Part shown: in pieces, positions 34,901-40,476 of the stretch
Numbering within the stretch: position 1 is the first letter of the stretch
How the letters are laid out: each line of letters opens with the position of its first letter
Assembly: GCA_032622095.1 (NCBI GenBank)
Contig: CP136066.1
Location: 185,600,716-185,664,715, forward strand
Direction of reading: 5' to 3'
Source of the DNA: Siphonodentalium dalli
Lineage: Eukaryota; Mollusca; Scaphopoda; Gadilida; Siphonodentaliidae
Length of the DNA stretch: 64,000 nt
Notes under the pieces: model-generated
Seen by the model: the letters and a program-made list of their open reading frames with translations, nothing else
Database searches by the model: none
What the model was told of the DNA's origin: nothing
Program-made: the position numbers and the translations under genes

Positions 34901-37373
34901 CGACCTATATATAAGAGAATGCATTGGCCTAACAATTTTTTACAATTTTAATAATTTTTTATTGTATTCTTTAACAATTTTATAATTTCACCCATACAGA
35001 GCCCCCAGACAAACATGAGCAGACGACACTCTTCTATATGCTTCTATATATGTGTGGGGCTCCCTGCAGGGTAATGGATGTTTTTTATTTTATGTCCTAA
35101 AAATTGTAAGAAATATTTATTTTTAAAAATGATAAAAAAATTGTTAGGCCAATGCATTCTCTTATATATGCGAGGCGACCTATGGTCGACTCGCATATAT
35201 AAGAGAATGCATTGGCACAGGGTAAAAAAAATCCCGACTTACGACTGGATTTGATATGGCGGGTCACATATGTGCTCTAATGACCATAGCACTATGCTTC
35301 TCAATAAAACACACTCAAACTACTTTCATTTGGTATATTTATATAGCTTTTTCCTTATTACTTTGTTTCTGAAATATGTCTACAGTTTTGATATTATAAC
35401 AGGCATTACTGAAAGTTAGCCCAAAATTCTACCTGTAAATTATCAATCGATTAGCATGTGGTCGGGCATTTAAAACACGCCCAGTTAATCTATCTACTGC
35501 TTTTTTGCCATCTTGGTAAGGAAGATTTGACGTCGGTTCGTGTTATGCGTTTCATTTGGGATATGAATTGCACAACCCAATTCGCAGTTGACCAATCACC
35601 AAACAGGATTTAGTGCACCAAGACATGCTATGTAAATATTTAGAGATTGATTATCTCTTTAAATAACAAATTTTAAATAGTTGCGTGGGTATAAAATAAT
35701 AAATATGAATTGAAGACCCCTGTCCGGAAATGCTTCTATCAATTAAAATTGATTTTATTTCGAACATTTTATTATGAGGTGATTAAATGGGACACTTTAT
35801 TGTTCTATTTTTATAACAGACCATTCAGGCGATAGCATATAGCGATATAGATCATTTGGGTTGTTCGCATAGCTACCTTCCGAACGTCAAGTGTCCAAGA
35901 TTGATTGCTTGTATTGTTTTATTCCATAGTTATAACCGATTATGAGTCTAATTAACGTTTATTTGTGACAAAATTACAGCATAAAATTTCTGGTCTCTGT
36001 TAACAGTAACCACTATTGTTCGTTAGCTAAACAACCACACGTTTTAGACCAGAAATAATCGAAATATAATCAATATGAATCGATAGAAGCATTTCCGAAC
36101 AGGGGTCTTCGATTCATATCCAATATTTTATACCTCGGTGAATATATAACATACGTTAGTTGGATTAATCCTTTATTTACTAAATGGAATCTCCAATTCA
36201 GTTTTAACATTACACACGTGAATGGTCTATAGTGTATCTGGAGGGTTGTTCCGGAAATATAAGCAGACGACAGATAATACACATGCATAAGAATTTCTAT
36301 TCATTGATTGGAAACGTTCAGATAATAAGTTCATCAAACGTCGATATATGGTAATACTCTTCCATAAACATTTAGTTAAGAATCGGATAAAATTTACTCA
36401 ATGAGATCACGCATATCATGTTCTCATGTGTCAATCGGGCACATTGATTGATGCGCAAAACATATACTGGGAATTCATTCTGAACCGATTCGGCATTCCT
36501 GTATACATGTTCATGGCTTCACTCACCGTTGATGACTTGTGTGCCATGCTTTTAGGATCAAGCAGTGACATAACAAATGTATCGGATATTCCTCTGGAGA
36601 TCATCGGCAACTCGACTGCAACATTCCTTCTTCATGCAAGCAAGGTTGTCAACGTTCTACGGTATACTACACCCAGTGGTCTCGGCTGGTGGACAATTCG
36701 AAGCTATATATATAAATAATTTGTTTTTGCTATATGATTTCCGTAAGAACCCTCAATATAAATACATACATACATTATGGTCGATATTACATAGATACTT
36801 GATCGCTCGTAATCGGCATCACACCTATTTTCACATCAAAACTTCATTTCATTCGGCTGGGCCATTTGCATGTGACATAGTATTCTTCATACACGCACAT
36901 TCACATTACCTGAACGATGTTTTAGAGGACAATTATGGTATCCATTATCTTCCTCACATGTAATTGACTACATCGTCCACAATATGTTATATTCCGGATG
37001 TACCTCAAGAGTATAATGCCAACCGACTGTGTGCGACATACATGTACATGTATCATCAAATCACTGCATTCACTATGTGTTCGTTGCCTGTAAATACTTG
37101 AAATAATGTACATATACTCTATACTATATGTAGATCAATAAACAATACTATTTGAGAGTAGCATTCATACACAATAATTGTTTTGTGTATGATGATTCCG
37201 TTAATAGGTTATCATATTATTTCAGATCACACTCCACTGGGTCCTCGCTTGAAGACTTTAATTGCCAAAGTGACAAGGACGCTGAAGGAAATATCAGGTT
37301 TGTGTTATGTGCCTTTCCATGCACCCAACTTCGGGAGGGAGATACGTTGACATATGACGTAGTGCTCTATTAT
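19791..37373 (+). CDS. Ig/FN3 cell-surface receptor-like gene (11 exons, incomplete at both ends)
   Basis: Eleven + strand exons (listed separately) chain without phase conflict: 1-1, 1-1, 1-0, 0-1, 1-1, 1-1, 1-1, 1-1, 1-1, 1-2, 2-0. Together they encode about 650 residues: half Ig, Ig, FN3 (split), Ig, Ig (split), Ig, acidic EPNQ linker, and a Cys-containing module. This is the layout of an extracellular adhesion or receptor protein (receptor tyrosine phosphatase ectodomain, Ig/FN3 adhesion molecules), but no kinase, phosphatase or certain membrane segment is in view, so the family is not assigned. N-glycosylation sequons are frequent. The signal peptide and first exons were not found; a possible GPI-type end is near 39.2 kb. 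The introns are dense with MITEs. Confidence 0.8.
20032..20098. repeat. 67-bp hairpin unit (P)
   Basis: CCAATGCATTCTCTTATATA then TGCGAGTCGACC, a 3-base ATA loop, and GGTCGCCTCGCATATATAAG to GCATTGG. The arms pair with a single GTCGAC/GGCGAC asymmetry, which gives the unit an orientation. The same unit occurs 12 more times between 20 and 39.7 kb. Confidence 0.97.
20319..20385. repeat. 67-bp hairpin unit (P), inverted partner
   Basis: Same hairpin as 20032-20098 but reverse complemented (GAGGCGACCTATGGTCGACTC core), so the pair forms a larger inverted repeat. Confidence 0.97.
20740..21010. repeat. Intronic ~66-bp tandem repeat, ~4 units
   Basis: Units built on ATAACAAACAAGACATTTAA, TTTGTCCGTTAGGTTCTTG and CCCCTAGTATGAATTGTCTT repeat about four times and end roughly 50 bp before the acceptor of the next Ig exon. 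The two overlapping minus-strand ORFs with repeated LTDKLNVLFVI are readings of this array. Confidence 0.92.
21059..21346 (+). CDS. Exon: Ig domain 2 (complete)
   Basis: Acceptor CTGAGCAG, donor GTTAGT at 21347; phase 1-1. A single 288-bp exon encodes a whole I-set-like Ig domain: VVECSTVS (B-strand Cys), TQWAFNGKPI (C-strand Trp), then IADLTEKEIGVYTCTATS (E-F with the second Cys). It is bounded by the ~66-bp intronic tandem repeat upstream and a YY1-motif MITE downstream. An NLS sequon lies near the end. Confidence 0.85.
22045..22526. mobile_element. MITE carrying ATGGCGGCC-type motifs
   Basis: TATCAGTGTACCCCCAGGAC at 22046 is mirrored by CCCTGGGGTGTAGGAGTACC ending at about 22523. Inside are ACATGGCCGCCG, CCATTTTGGTGGCCATCTTG and AAAATGGCGGTCACG. 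The left end resembles 10850-10990 (ACCAGGACTCAACTTCACCC...GAGACTCCAGACAAGATGGC), just outside the giant palindrome, so both belong to one superfamily of elements. It sits in the intron before the FN3 exon. Confidence 0.75.
22637..22743 (+). CDS. Exon: FN3 domain, first half
   Basis: Acceptor TAGTTACAG, donor GTTCGT at 22744 (weak but acceptable); phase 1 in, phase 0 out. It encodes SIFLSWNIKRP, the FN3 B-strand Trp context, preceded by a Ser/Thr-rich linker with an NST sequon. The next exon begins with the same GTTCGT bases that form this donor, so the exact joint could slide, but only this joint keeps the frame. Confidence 0.78.
23212..23383 (+). CDS. Exon: FN3 domain, second half
   Basis: Acceptor CACCTCCAACAG, donor GTACGC at 23384; phase 0-1. 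It encodes VRFRRLGDEAEV, then RDLLPSTQYAIIVKPLG, the L-x-P-x-T-x-Y signature of FN3 E-F strands, ending NEWTEYEG. Together with the exon at 22637 it makes one FN3 domain of about 90 residues. A 337-bp hairpin begins 11 bp after its donor. Confidence 0.82.
23394..23730. repeat. 337-bp near-perfect palindrome directly after an exon
   Basis: ATATTTGATTCGAG at 23394 is mirrored by CTCGAATCAAATATT ending at 23730. The arms run through GAGTGATCAGATATTGATTT and GTTTGTTATTTCT and meet at AAAATCAAGTGGTAATAATA near 23557. It probably is a MITE. It lies within the splice-donor neighbourhood of the FN3 exon. Confidence 0.95.
24584..24822. repeat. Interspersed repeat (E), copy 1
   Basis: Blocks ACTAAATGGATTATCCCAGC, ATATAAACAGACGACAGATA, AGAAGGATTCCTATTAATTT and ATACTAAGTTCAAC recur in the same order near 36165-36365, and partly near 38838-38895. 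Ends are not defined. Confidence 0.5.
24823..24866. repeat. Single dispersed unit of the 46-bp minisatellite
   Basis: ATAACTACTAGTCTTGTCAA followed by TGATGCTTTAGTATAGAACG matches the 5.0-7.4 kb array unit over about 40 bp, 17 kb away. It sits at the edge of repeat E. Confidence 0.75.
25462..25655. repeat. Interspersed repeat (H), partial copy
   Basis: TTAAAGACATAATAAAGACT followed by TGCCAACCTGTGGAATATAG, CGACCATACCACTCCAT and AAAATACATCGTA matches the copies at 30053-30415 and 40477-40822. It is truncated by the adjacent MITE at 25670. Confidence 0.75.
25670..26258. mobile_element. C-family MITE (TTAAAGATG ends), copy 1
   Basis: GATGGTCTATCTCTTTGTAA at the left and GAGATAATTCATTTTTAA at the right. 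Inside, CTGTCCGGAAATTCTTCTAT is mirrored by TTGATAGAAGCCTTTCAGGACA. Copies occur at 35640, 51824 and 55286. A 36-bp palindrome is inserted at 25904. The right end lies 62 bp before the next Ig exon. Confidence 0.85.
25904..25939. mobile_element. 36-bp perfect palindrome flanked by TTAGAC duplications
   Basis: ACCTGGGACTAGTATA, a 4-base centre, and the exact complement. TTAGAC occurs on both sides, whereas related MITE copies at 53455 and 56925 have one ATTAGACT and no palindrome. This is what a very small insertion with a 6-bp target duplication would leave. Confidence 0.75.
26321..26635 (+). CDS. Exon: Ig domain 3 (complete)
   Basis: Acceptor TTGATTTTACAG, donor GTAAGC at 26636; phase 1-1; 315 bp. 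It encodes an I-set-like Ig domain: VSIYCGVVGFPKPEIRWMRK (B-strand Cys to C-strand Trp), GSVLRIEHAKFRRDNGTITC (E-F), and ADNGN. The usual F-strand Tyr of D-x-G-x-Y-x-C is Ile here. The basic KNRKLIRP and RKS stretches are notable. G-x-P-x-P-x-I-x-W is typical of the I-set domains in receptor phosphatases and titin-like proteins; I cannot separate these. Confidence 0.9.
26636..28895. other. Intron between Ig 3 and Ig 4
   Basis: 2.26 kb, AT-rich, with several ORFs under 95 aa that lack domain features. A repeated ATCAACAA...GTTGCCATGG-type motif (CCATGGTAACCATGTTGATA near 28420) was noted. No exon was recognised. Confidence 0.5.
28896..29057 (+). CDS. Exon: Ig domain 4, first half
   Basis: Acceptor AACCCTTACAG, donor GTAAGT at 29058; phase 1-1. 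It encodes TVTVNRRDRAMLACGGEAML and LVQWWKDGVPLTYGQ, giving the B-strand Cys and C-strand Trp 14 residues apart. It must be joined to the exon at 29897 to complete the fold; the junction codon (C + AT) gives His. An NTS sequon is present. Confidence 0.88.
29165..29215. repeat. Poly-C / CAC low-complexity tract in intron
   Basis: A long C run followed by (ACC)n just inside the intron of the split Ig domain. Slippage-prone; its length is probably polymorphic or uncertain in the assembly. Confidence 0.85.
29897..30034 (+). CDS. Exon: Ig domain 4, second half
   Basis: Acceptor CTTCGTCTACAG, donor GTGAGT at 30035; phase 1-1. It encodes VLVVDYIMDRDEGTYRCSAI, the D-x-G-x-Y-x-C F strand, then a G strand ending ARINVI. 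The split falls at the same structural place as in Ig domain 1, a conserved internal phase-1 intron. An H-family repeat starts 19 bp after the exon. Confidence 0.9.
30053..30415. mobile_element. Interspersed repeat (H), full copy
   Basis: Begins TTAAAGACATATTATGGACT and ends near CACACTACTTTAA, so the extreme ends (CTTTAA/TTAAAG) are complementary. It matches 40477-40822 and the truncated copy at 25462. Non-coding, probably a MITE. Confidence 0.8.
30482..30890. repeat. TAATTACAATTACTT-rich repeat
   Basis: About 400 bp largely built of AATTAC, TAATTGTAATT and their complements (GTCAATTACTTAC, AGTAATTAATTACAATTGCT, TTTACAATTACACACT). The ends are complementary, as in MITEs with this composition. 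No ORF. Confidence 0.7.
30972..31497. mobile_element. D-family MITE (TTAAAG..ACGGGCGGCGTT ends), copy 1
   Basis: TTAAAGATACGGGCGGCGTT at the left and AACGCCGCCCGTGCCTTTAA-type sequence at the right pair over more than 20 bp. The interior (AAGAGCGTT, TTGTTTACGTAAACC, CACAACTTCTGT) recurs at 43361-43887. It lies 178 bp upstream of the Ig 5 exon. Confidence 0.88.
31676..31954 (+). CDS. Exon: Ig domain 5 (complete)
   Basis: Acceptor TTTTTGCTGCAG, donor GTAAGC at 31955; phase 1-1; 279 bp. It encodes PPFITEGPTNMTVTPGQGFN, LTCAAGGEPMPVIVWEQL, and NTTFRCRVTSELGNITREVT. Cys, Trp and Cys are all present; the F strand is T-T-F-R-C instead of D-x-G-x-Y-x-C. Four N-glycosylation sequons (NMT, NLT, NTT, NIT) point to an extracellular location. 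Confidence 0.9.
32122..32220. repeat. ~95-bp hairpin GCAGAATGAGGTCCC...GGAACCTAATTCTGC
   Basis: GCAGAATGAGGTCCCAGATG with GTGAAT pairs with ATTCACCCTCTAGGAACC and TAATTCTGC. A close relative lies at 32870-32965, on the other side of the A-family MITE. Parts of the same motif lie at 54360-54445 and 57835-57915. Confidence 0.8.
32391..32832. mobile_element. A-family TTAA-end hairpin MITE, rearranged copy
   Basis: Starts TTAACCCTTTACCCAACA-like and ends GTTGGGTAAAGGGTTAA. It has one intact hairpin (32612-32678). The left hairpin is only a right half (to 32530), and the sequence before it (32423-32500) is a unit of the ~140-bp repeat seen at 58-59.7 kb. TTAA at both ends followed by CCC fits piggyBac-type insertion. 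Confidence 0.88.
32612..32678. repeat. 67-bp hairpin unit (P)
   Basis: Same hairpin as 20319-20385, one base different in the loop side (ACCTACGGTCGAC). Confidence 0.95.
32870..32965. repeat. ~95-bp hairpin, relative of 32122-32220
   Basis: GCTGAATGAGGTAACCAGAT, GGTGGATTT and GTGATGCTA pair with TAGCATCACTAAATCCACC and CTCGGGACCTCAATCTGC. Confidence 0.85.
33192..33258. repeat. 67-bp hairpin unit (P)
   Basis: Identical arms to the 20032 unit, with the GAGTCGACCATAGGTCGCCT orientation. Confidence 0.97.
33308..33374. repeat. 67-bp hairpin unit (P), inverted partner
   Basis: Reverse orientation of the preceding unit, with one arm mutation (GCATAGATAAG). Confidence 0.96.
33483..34053. mobile_element. 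Inverted-repeat element carrying a Myb/SANT-like coding fragment
   Basis: GGTGGAGTTTGGTGAAAATT at 33483, then GCCATAGCTAGCCATGT, is mirrored by ACATGGCTAGCTATGGCAT and AATTGTCACCAAACTCCACC ending at 34053 (about 57-bp arms). Between the arms lies a protein-coding-looking segment. The whole looks like a deletion derivative of a DNA transposon. It sits in the intron upstream of the linker exon. Confidence 0.75.
33823..34060 (+). pseudogene. Myb/SANT-like (MADF-type) DNA-binding fragment inside a transposon remnant
   Basis: The frame reads WADEAVSELLEEMQLRESIW, then a Lys-rich stretch KNKKKADYNELLEDSL, before running into the right inverted-repeat arm and a stop. Trp/Leu spacing and the W..K...Y.eL pattern resemble the Myb/SANT-like domains that accompany Harbinger-type and related transposases. 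Only about 45-50 residues are domain-like, and an ATTTAG acceptor-like site precedes them. I regard it as a transposon gene remnant rather than an exon of the Ig gene, since its frame and arms belong to the mobile element. Confidence 0.45.
34140..34250 (+). CDS. Exon: acidic EPNQ-repeat linker
   Basis: Acceptor GTTTTATCTTTCAG, donor GTGTGC at 34251; phase 1-1, matching the Ig 5 exon and the next exon. It encodes 37 residues with a direct repeat AVEPNQGAVEPNQS, then TAADADSIDYITENSK. This is a low-complexity, acidic, probably flexible spacer after the last Ig domain. An A-family MITE begins 38 bp after the donor. Confidence 0.7.
34320..34388. repeat. 67-bp hairpin unit (P), left end decayed
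   Basis: CCAATTTTTTTTCTCTTATA replaces the usual CCAATGCATTCTCTTATATA; the rest is intact. Confidence 0.92.
34508..34574. repeat. 67-bp hairpin unit (P), inverted partner
   Basis: Intact arms; loop region altered (GACATATTGCCGAC). Confidence 0.94.
34874..34927. repeat. Shortened hairpin unit (P)
   Basis: 54 bp; lacks the GTCGACTCGCATA part of the second arm, probably by slippage across the hairpin. Confidence 0.9.
35149..35215. repeat. 67-bp hairpin unit (P), inverted partner
   Basis: Same as 20319-20385. Confidence 0.97.
35640..36180. mobile_element. C-family MITE, copy 2
   Basis: GACCCCTGTCCGGAAATGCT near 35715 is mirrored by AGCATTTCCGAACAGGGGTC near 36090. The interior TGGTCTCTGTTAACAGTAAC matches the copies at 25670, 51824 and 55286 in inverse orientation. 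It has no internal insertion, so it shows the empty state of the 52024 site. Confidence 0.85.
36165..36365. repeat. Interspersed repeat (E), copy 2
   Basis: TTACTAAATGGAATCTCCAA, AATATAAGCAGACGACAGAT, AGAATTTCTATTCATTGATT and AGATAATAAGTTCATCAAAC parallel the copy at 24584-24822. Confidence 0.5.
36556..36661 (+). CDS. Exon: start of unrecognised beta-rich module
   Basis: Acceptor CATGCTTTTAG, donor GTATAC at 36662; phase 1 in, phase 2 out. It encodes SSSDITNVSDIPLEIIGNST then ATFLLHASKVVNVL. An alternative donor (GTTGTC at 36645) would end in phase 0 and not fit the next exon. The frame is open further upstream, so the acceptor is chosen by phase and polypyrimidine context. Domain family not recognised; NVS and NST sequons suggest extracellular. 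Confidence 0.55.
37226..37373 (+). CDS. Exon: Cys-containing beta-rich module
   Basis: Acceptor ATATTATTTCAG, donor GTAAGA at 37374; phase 2 in, phase 0 out. It encodes DFNCQSDKDAEGNIRFVLCA, then FPCTQLREGDTLTYDVVLYY. Three Cys and an alternating hydrophobic end suggest an extracellular beta-sandwich; the C-x(14)-C followed by a Gly-Asp turn faintly resembles integrin-alpha stalk domains, but I would not assign it. If unspliced, the frame stops at 37398-37400 after eight more residues. Confidence 0.58.
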
Positions 37374-37519
37374 GTAAGAAATAACTCTCGTTTCGATTAA
37401 GCCTTAAGGTTATGAACTGTAGAACACAACTAGTAGTTTTTTGTGGAATTTTATAACGTAGTTCATATGTGACCCGCCATATCAAATCCAGTCGTAAGTC
37501 GGGATTTTTTTACCCTGTG

Positions 37520-37586
37520 TCAATGCATTCTCTTATATATGCGAGTCGACCATAGGTCGCCTCGCATATATAAGAGAATGCATTGG
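37520..37586. repeat. 67-bp hairpin unit (P)
   Basis: Same hairpin; first base changed (TCAATGCATT). Confidence 0.95.
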
Positions 37587-37797
37587 CCTAACAATTTTTT
37601 ACAATTTTAATAATTTTTTCTTGTATTCTTTAACAATTTTATAATTTCACCCATACAGAGCCCCAGACAAACATGAACAGACGACACTCTTCTATATATG
37701 TGTGGGGCTCCCTGCAGGGTAATGGATGTTTTTTATTTTATGTCCTAAAAATTGTAAGGTAACATTTGTTTAAAAAAAATGATAAAACTTTTTTAGG

Positions 37798-37864
37798 CCA
37801 ATGCATTCTCTTATATGTGCGAGGCGACCTATGGTCGACTCGCATATATAAGAGAATTCATTGG
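37798..37864. repeat. 67-bp hairpin unit (P), inverted partner
   Basis: Same hairpin with two arm mutations (TTATATGTGC, GAATTCATTGG). Confidence 0.95.
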
Positions 37865-38278
37865 CACAGGGTAAAAAAAATAAAAAATTTAAGACAAGTT
37901 ATATAACACGCATAGCGCGTTATCGTAAATTTGTCTTCAAACATTTCGTTTATAACTCATAACCTTAATCGAAATAAGAGATATTATTATAATTTTAATC
38001 CGCAGTTTCGCGCCATGCATAAGTAGAACGTAGAGGTAAAACAACTGAAGAAACCCCACACATATAGAGTTGAAACAGAGACACTAACACATACCTCTAA
38101 TTATCGGTTGATCAAGGGGCGTCATCAATTCTTCGTTTTTGATTGGCTAGTGGCAACTGATCACGCAATGGTCATTGGGTGTGCGTGTTTCTTTATATAT
38201 TTCGCCTGTGGTGACAGATGTTTGTTTCAATAATTTTAGCCAAATTAATGTTAGCGCAAGTCCTGTTTATTTATGTAG

Positions 38279-38353
38279 ATACTTGTGCACCGAAGTTAGC
38301 AGTACGGTTATTGGAAGGGCAGTCCTATGAAACATCGGAATTCCTTTTAAATC
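38279..38353 (+). CDS. Tentative short exon after the Cys module
   Basis: TTTATTTATGTAG acceptor, GTAGGA donor, phase 1-1, encoding TCAPKLAVRLLEGQSYETSE. It fits in phase with the candidate exon at 39127 but not with the phase-0 end of the exon at 37373, so a connecting exon or a different splice would be needed. An earlier acceptor at 38240 is also possible. Low support. Confidence 0.22.
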
Positions 38354-39126
38354 GTAGGAAGTAGCGAATATAATACCATATTAAGGGGATTACGGGTTTG
38401 CGTGCCGTGATTATTTTGAACTTCATTGTGATATTATCAGGTCATAGCTTTCTCTTTGTGTTTCTCAACATTCTCGTATTTCACGGCTACGAATGATTTG
38501 ATTGCCACTACTAGTTAAAAATTTAGGCCACATGGCGATTAAGGACATAATCTCACCGTCATCTCCCACATTGAGGAGATGGGAAACGGTCGTGAATTTA
38601 TTACTATATCAGGTATTTGTGACTTTTGCTGAAAATCCAAAACCGTGATCGTAACAACGGATAGGTAAAACGACAACGAATAGAAAGAACACAAATTCTA
38701 GTGACGTTGTACTCTATTCGTAATAATTATCTGTTGTCTTTGATTGGTGTCTATTGTAGCAATTTGGCCATACATGTGACTGCATGGCACTGCCCGAGTG
38801 CAAGGGGTGACTTGGTGCGATGTTTCTTATGCTTAACCCTTTTCTATACTAAATACTCATACTTAGGAAATGCTCAGATAATTAGTTCAACAAACGACCA
38901 TAGGATATGTCCCTGCAATACATATGACTCATACAATACATATGACTTTTGCTATCATTCTGTCGTCTGCTTACTTTTCCTGAAAACACCCGAAATGAAT
39001 AATAAATTATAGACCATTCCAATCTATACTTGTATAACTCATTGGGGGGAATCAATTTAGTATACAAATACTTAACACAGATCATGTCTTGTCGTTTTCA
39101 ACCTAATTGTAAATGTCATCATTTCA

Positions 39127-39289
39127 GAAGCAAAGGGAACTGGAAACATCCCGCCCGTAATTATTAATATGCTGAATATTACCGTCCACCAGGATAAACA
39201 AGATCGATGCTCCAAAGAAGACGAAGAATAAAAACCTGGTTCTTTCATCAATCGTTCATCCTATCGTTGTGCTCGTTGCATTTGTGTAA
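39127..39289 (+). CDS. Tentative last exon with hydrophobic C-terminus (GPI-signal-like)
   Basis: After GTCATCATTTCAG a phase-1 frame reads GTGNIPPVIINMLNITVHQD and stops at 39229-39231. An overlapping frame, reached by a one-base shift or an internal acceptor at ACCGTCCACCAG, reads KKTKNKNLVLSSIVHPIVVL and VAFV and then stops at 39287-39289. The second frame has the form of a GPI-anchor addition signal: polar residues, small residues, then a hydrophobic tail ending at the stop. Six bases after that stop an A-family MITE begins. Phase does not match the preceding sure exon. Confidence 0.3.
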
Positions 39290-39448
39290 CGATCTTAACC
39301 CTTTACCCAACAAAACGGCCAAAAACGCCCAAATAAAGCTTCAACAGCCTAAAATATCTTCGGTCTGTCTCAATAACACCATACAAATATGGATATCATT
39401 GGAACCGGTTCATTGACCACATTGTGATGGTTACAGTTATGCCCTGTG

Positions 39449-39515
39449 CCAATGCATTCTCTTATATATGCGAGTCGACCATAGGTCGCCTCGCATATAT
39501 AAGAGAATGCATTGG
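39449..39515. repeat. 67-bp hairpin unit (P)
   Basis: Identical to the 20032 unit. Confidence 0.97.
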
Positions 39516-39612
39516 CCTAACAATTTTAGAATTTTTTCTTACATTTTTTAACAATTTTTATAATATTTTTCTACATTCTTCGACAATTTTATCATTTTTA
39601 ATATGTGTTAAG

Positions 39613-39679
39613 CCAATGCATTCTCTTATATATGCGAGGCGACCTATGGTCGACTCGCATATATAAGAGAATGCATTGG
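39613..39679. repeat. 67-bp hairpin unit (P), inverted partner
   Basis: Identical to the 20319 unit. Confidence 0.97.
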
Positions 39680-39940
39680 CACAGGGCCGTTCTGTTGGGT
39701 AAAGGGTTAATGGTCAAACATTTCACAACGATATTGAACAATGCTGAATTAGAAGTGTCCCAGTCTGCATGCAGTGCTCGTGTTCGTTCTTGTTTTGGCA
39801 TCCGGTACGTCCAGTGTATATACTCCAGTACATTAACTTGTCGCTTCTTGAGTGCATACATACCACCTTATATTGTTATTTGGAGACCCTGCTCTACGTG
39901 ATTTCGACAATGACAATTCTATTGACTAACTCTTGCAAAA

Positions 39941-40005
39941 ATATATAAAAGCCAACTAATGACTCAAAGTTTTTGAGACATTAGTAGCTGGCTTTTATAT
40001 ATTAT
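39941..40005. repeat. Short hairpin
   Basis: TATATAAAAGCCAACTAATG pairs with CATTAGTAGCTGGCTTTTAT and ATA; the loop is ACTCAAAGTTTTTGAGA, itself a small stem. About 65 bp. Confidence 0.85.
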
Positions 40006-40476
40006 ATATTATAGTCTCAAACAAACATCACTTTCAATGAAAACATATATAAACTCAAGACTGCATGACTCGGGGGAGGGGAACGACCGGTGATATGTAC
40101 ATGTATATTTGTTCAAATTGCTTTTGGTAGTCATGTTGCAATGCCATTATTCTTGATTTATTTTTCAGTGTAATAACACATGGGAGAGGAGCTACTCATA
40201 AGTTAGTCAGCACTTGTCCTCCAATCCCATTGTCTGTAAAAAAAATATGTATGCGTCATTTCCTATGTGTTATTGAATTTAGACAAATAAATTAATATGT
40301 TTAAACTAAAAACTTCTCTTTTATAACGGACTTTACGCCCGGAATTTAGGCCGGGTGTTAACTTGCTTGTATGCACATGTTTCGGATTGGGTCAAATGGA
40401 AGCTTTGTGTATATGAAGATAGAGGGCAGCCTTTCACAAGTTTGATTATATTAAACATGCATATATCAGAGATCGG

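Larger units (their letters stand above)
34817..35268. mobile_element. B-family (TGTGACCCGCC ends) hairpin MITE, complete
   Basis: TGTGACCCGCCATATCAAAG followed by CCAGTCGTAAGTCGGGATTT pairs with AAATCCCGACTTACGACTGG and ATATGGCGGGTCACA (about 45-bp TIRs). Hairpins: 34874-34927 (centre deleted) and 35149-35215. The spacer carries a GAGCCCC...GGGGCTC stem. It lies only 88 bp from the A-family copy. Confidence 0.95.
37468..37870. mobile_element. B-family hairpin MITE lacking its right TIR
   Basis: TGTGACCCGCCATATCAAAT at the left; hairpins 37520-37586 and 37798-37864; the right end stops after CACAGGGTAAAAAAAATAAA. Its surroundings form another inverted repeat: CGTTTCGATTAAG...GGTTATGA near 37390 mirrors TCATAACCTTAATCGAAA near 37955, so this element appears nested in an older palindrome. 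Confidence 0.9.
39295..39710. mobile_element. A-family TTAA-end hairpin MITE
   Basis: TTAACCCTTTACCCAACAAA to TGTTGGGTAAAGGGTTAA. Long flank on the left, short flank on the right. Hairpins 39449-39515 and 39613-39679. It is the best-preserved long-flank copy. Confidence 0.96.

Noticed and set aside
36426-36719. Whole 97-aa ORF starting at ATG 36426 as an independent small gene
   Set aside because: Only the part from 36556 to 36661 is bounded by good splice signals in the right phase. The upstream portion lacks protein-like features.
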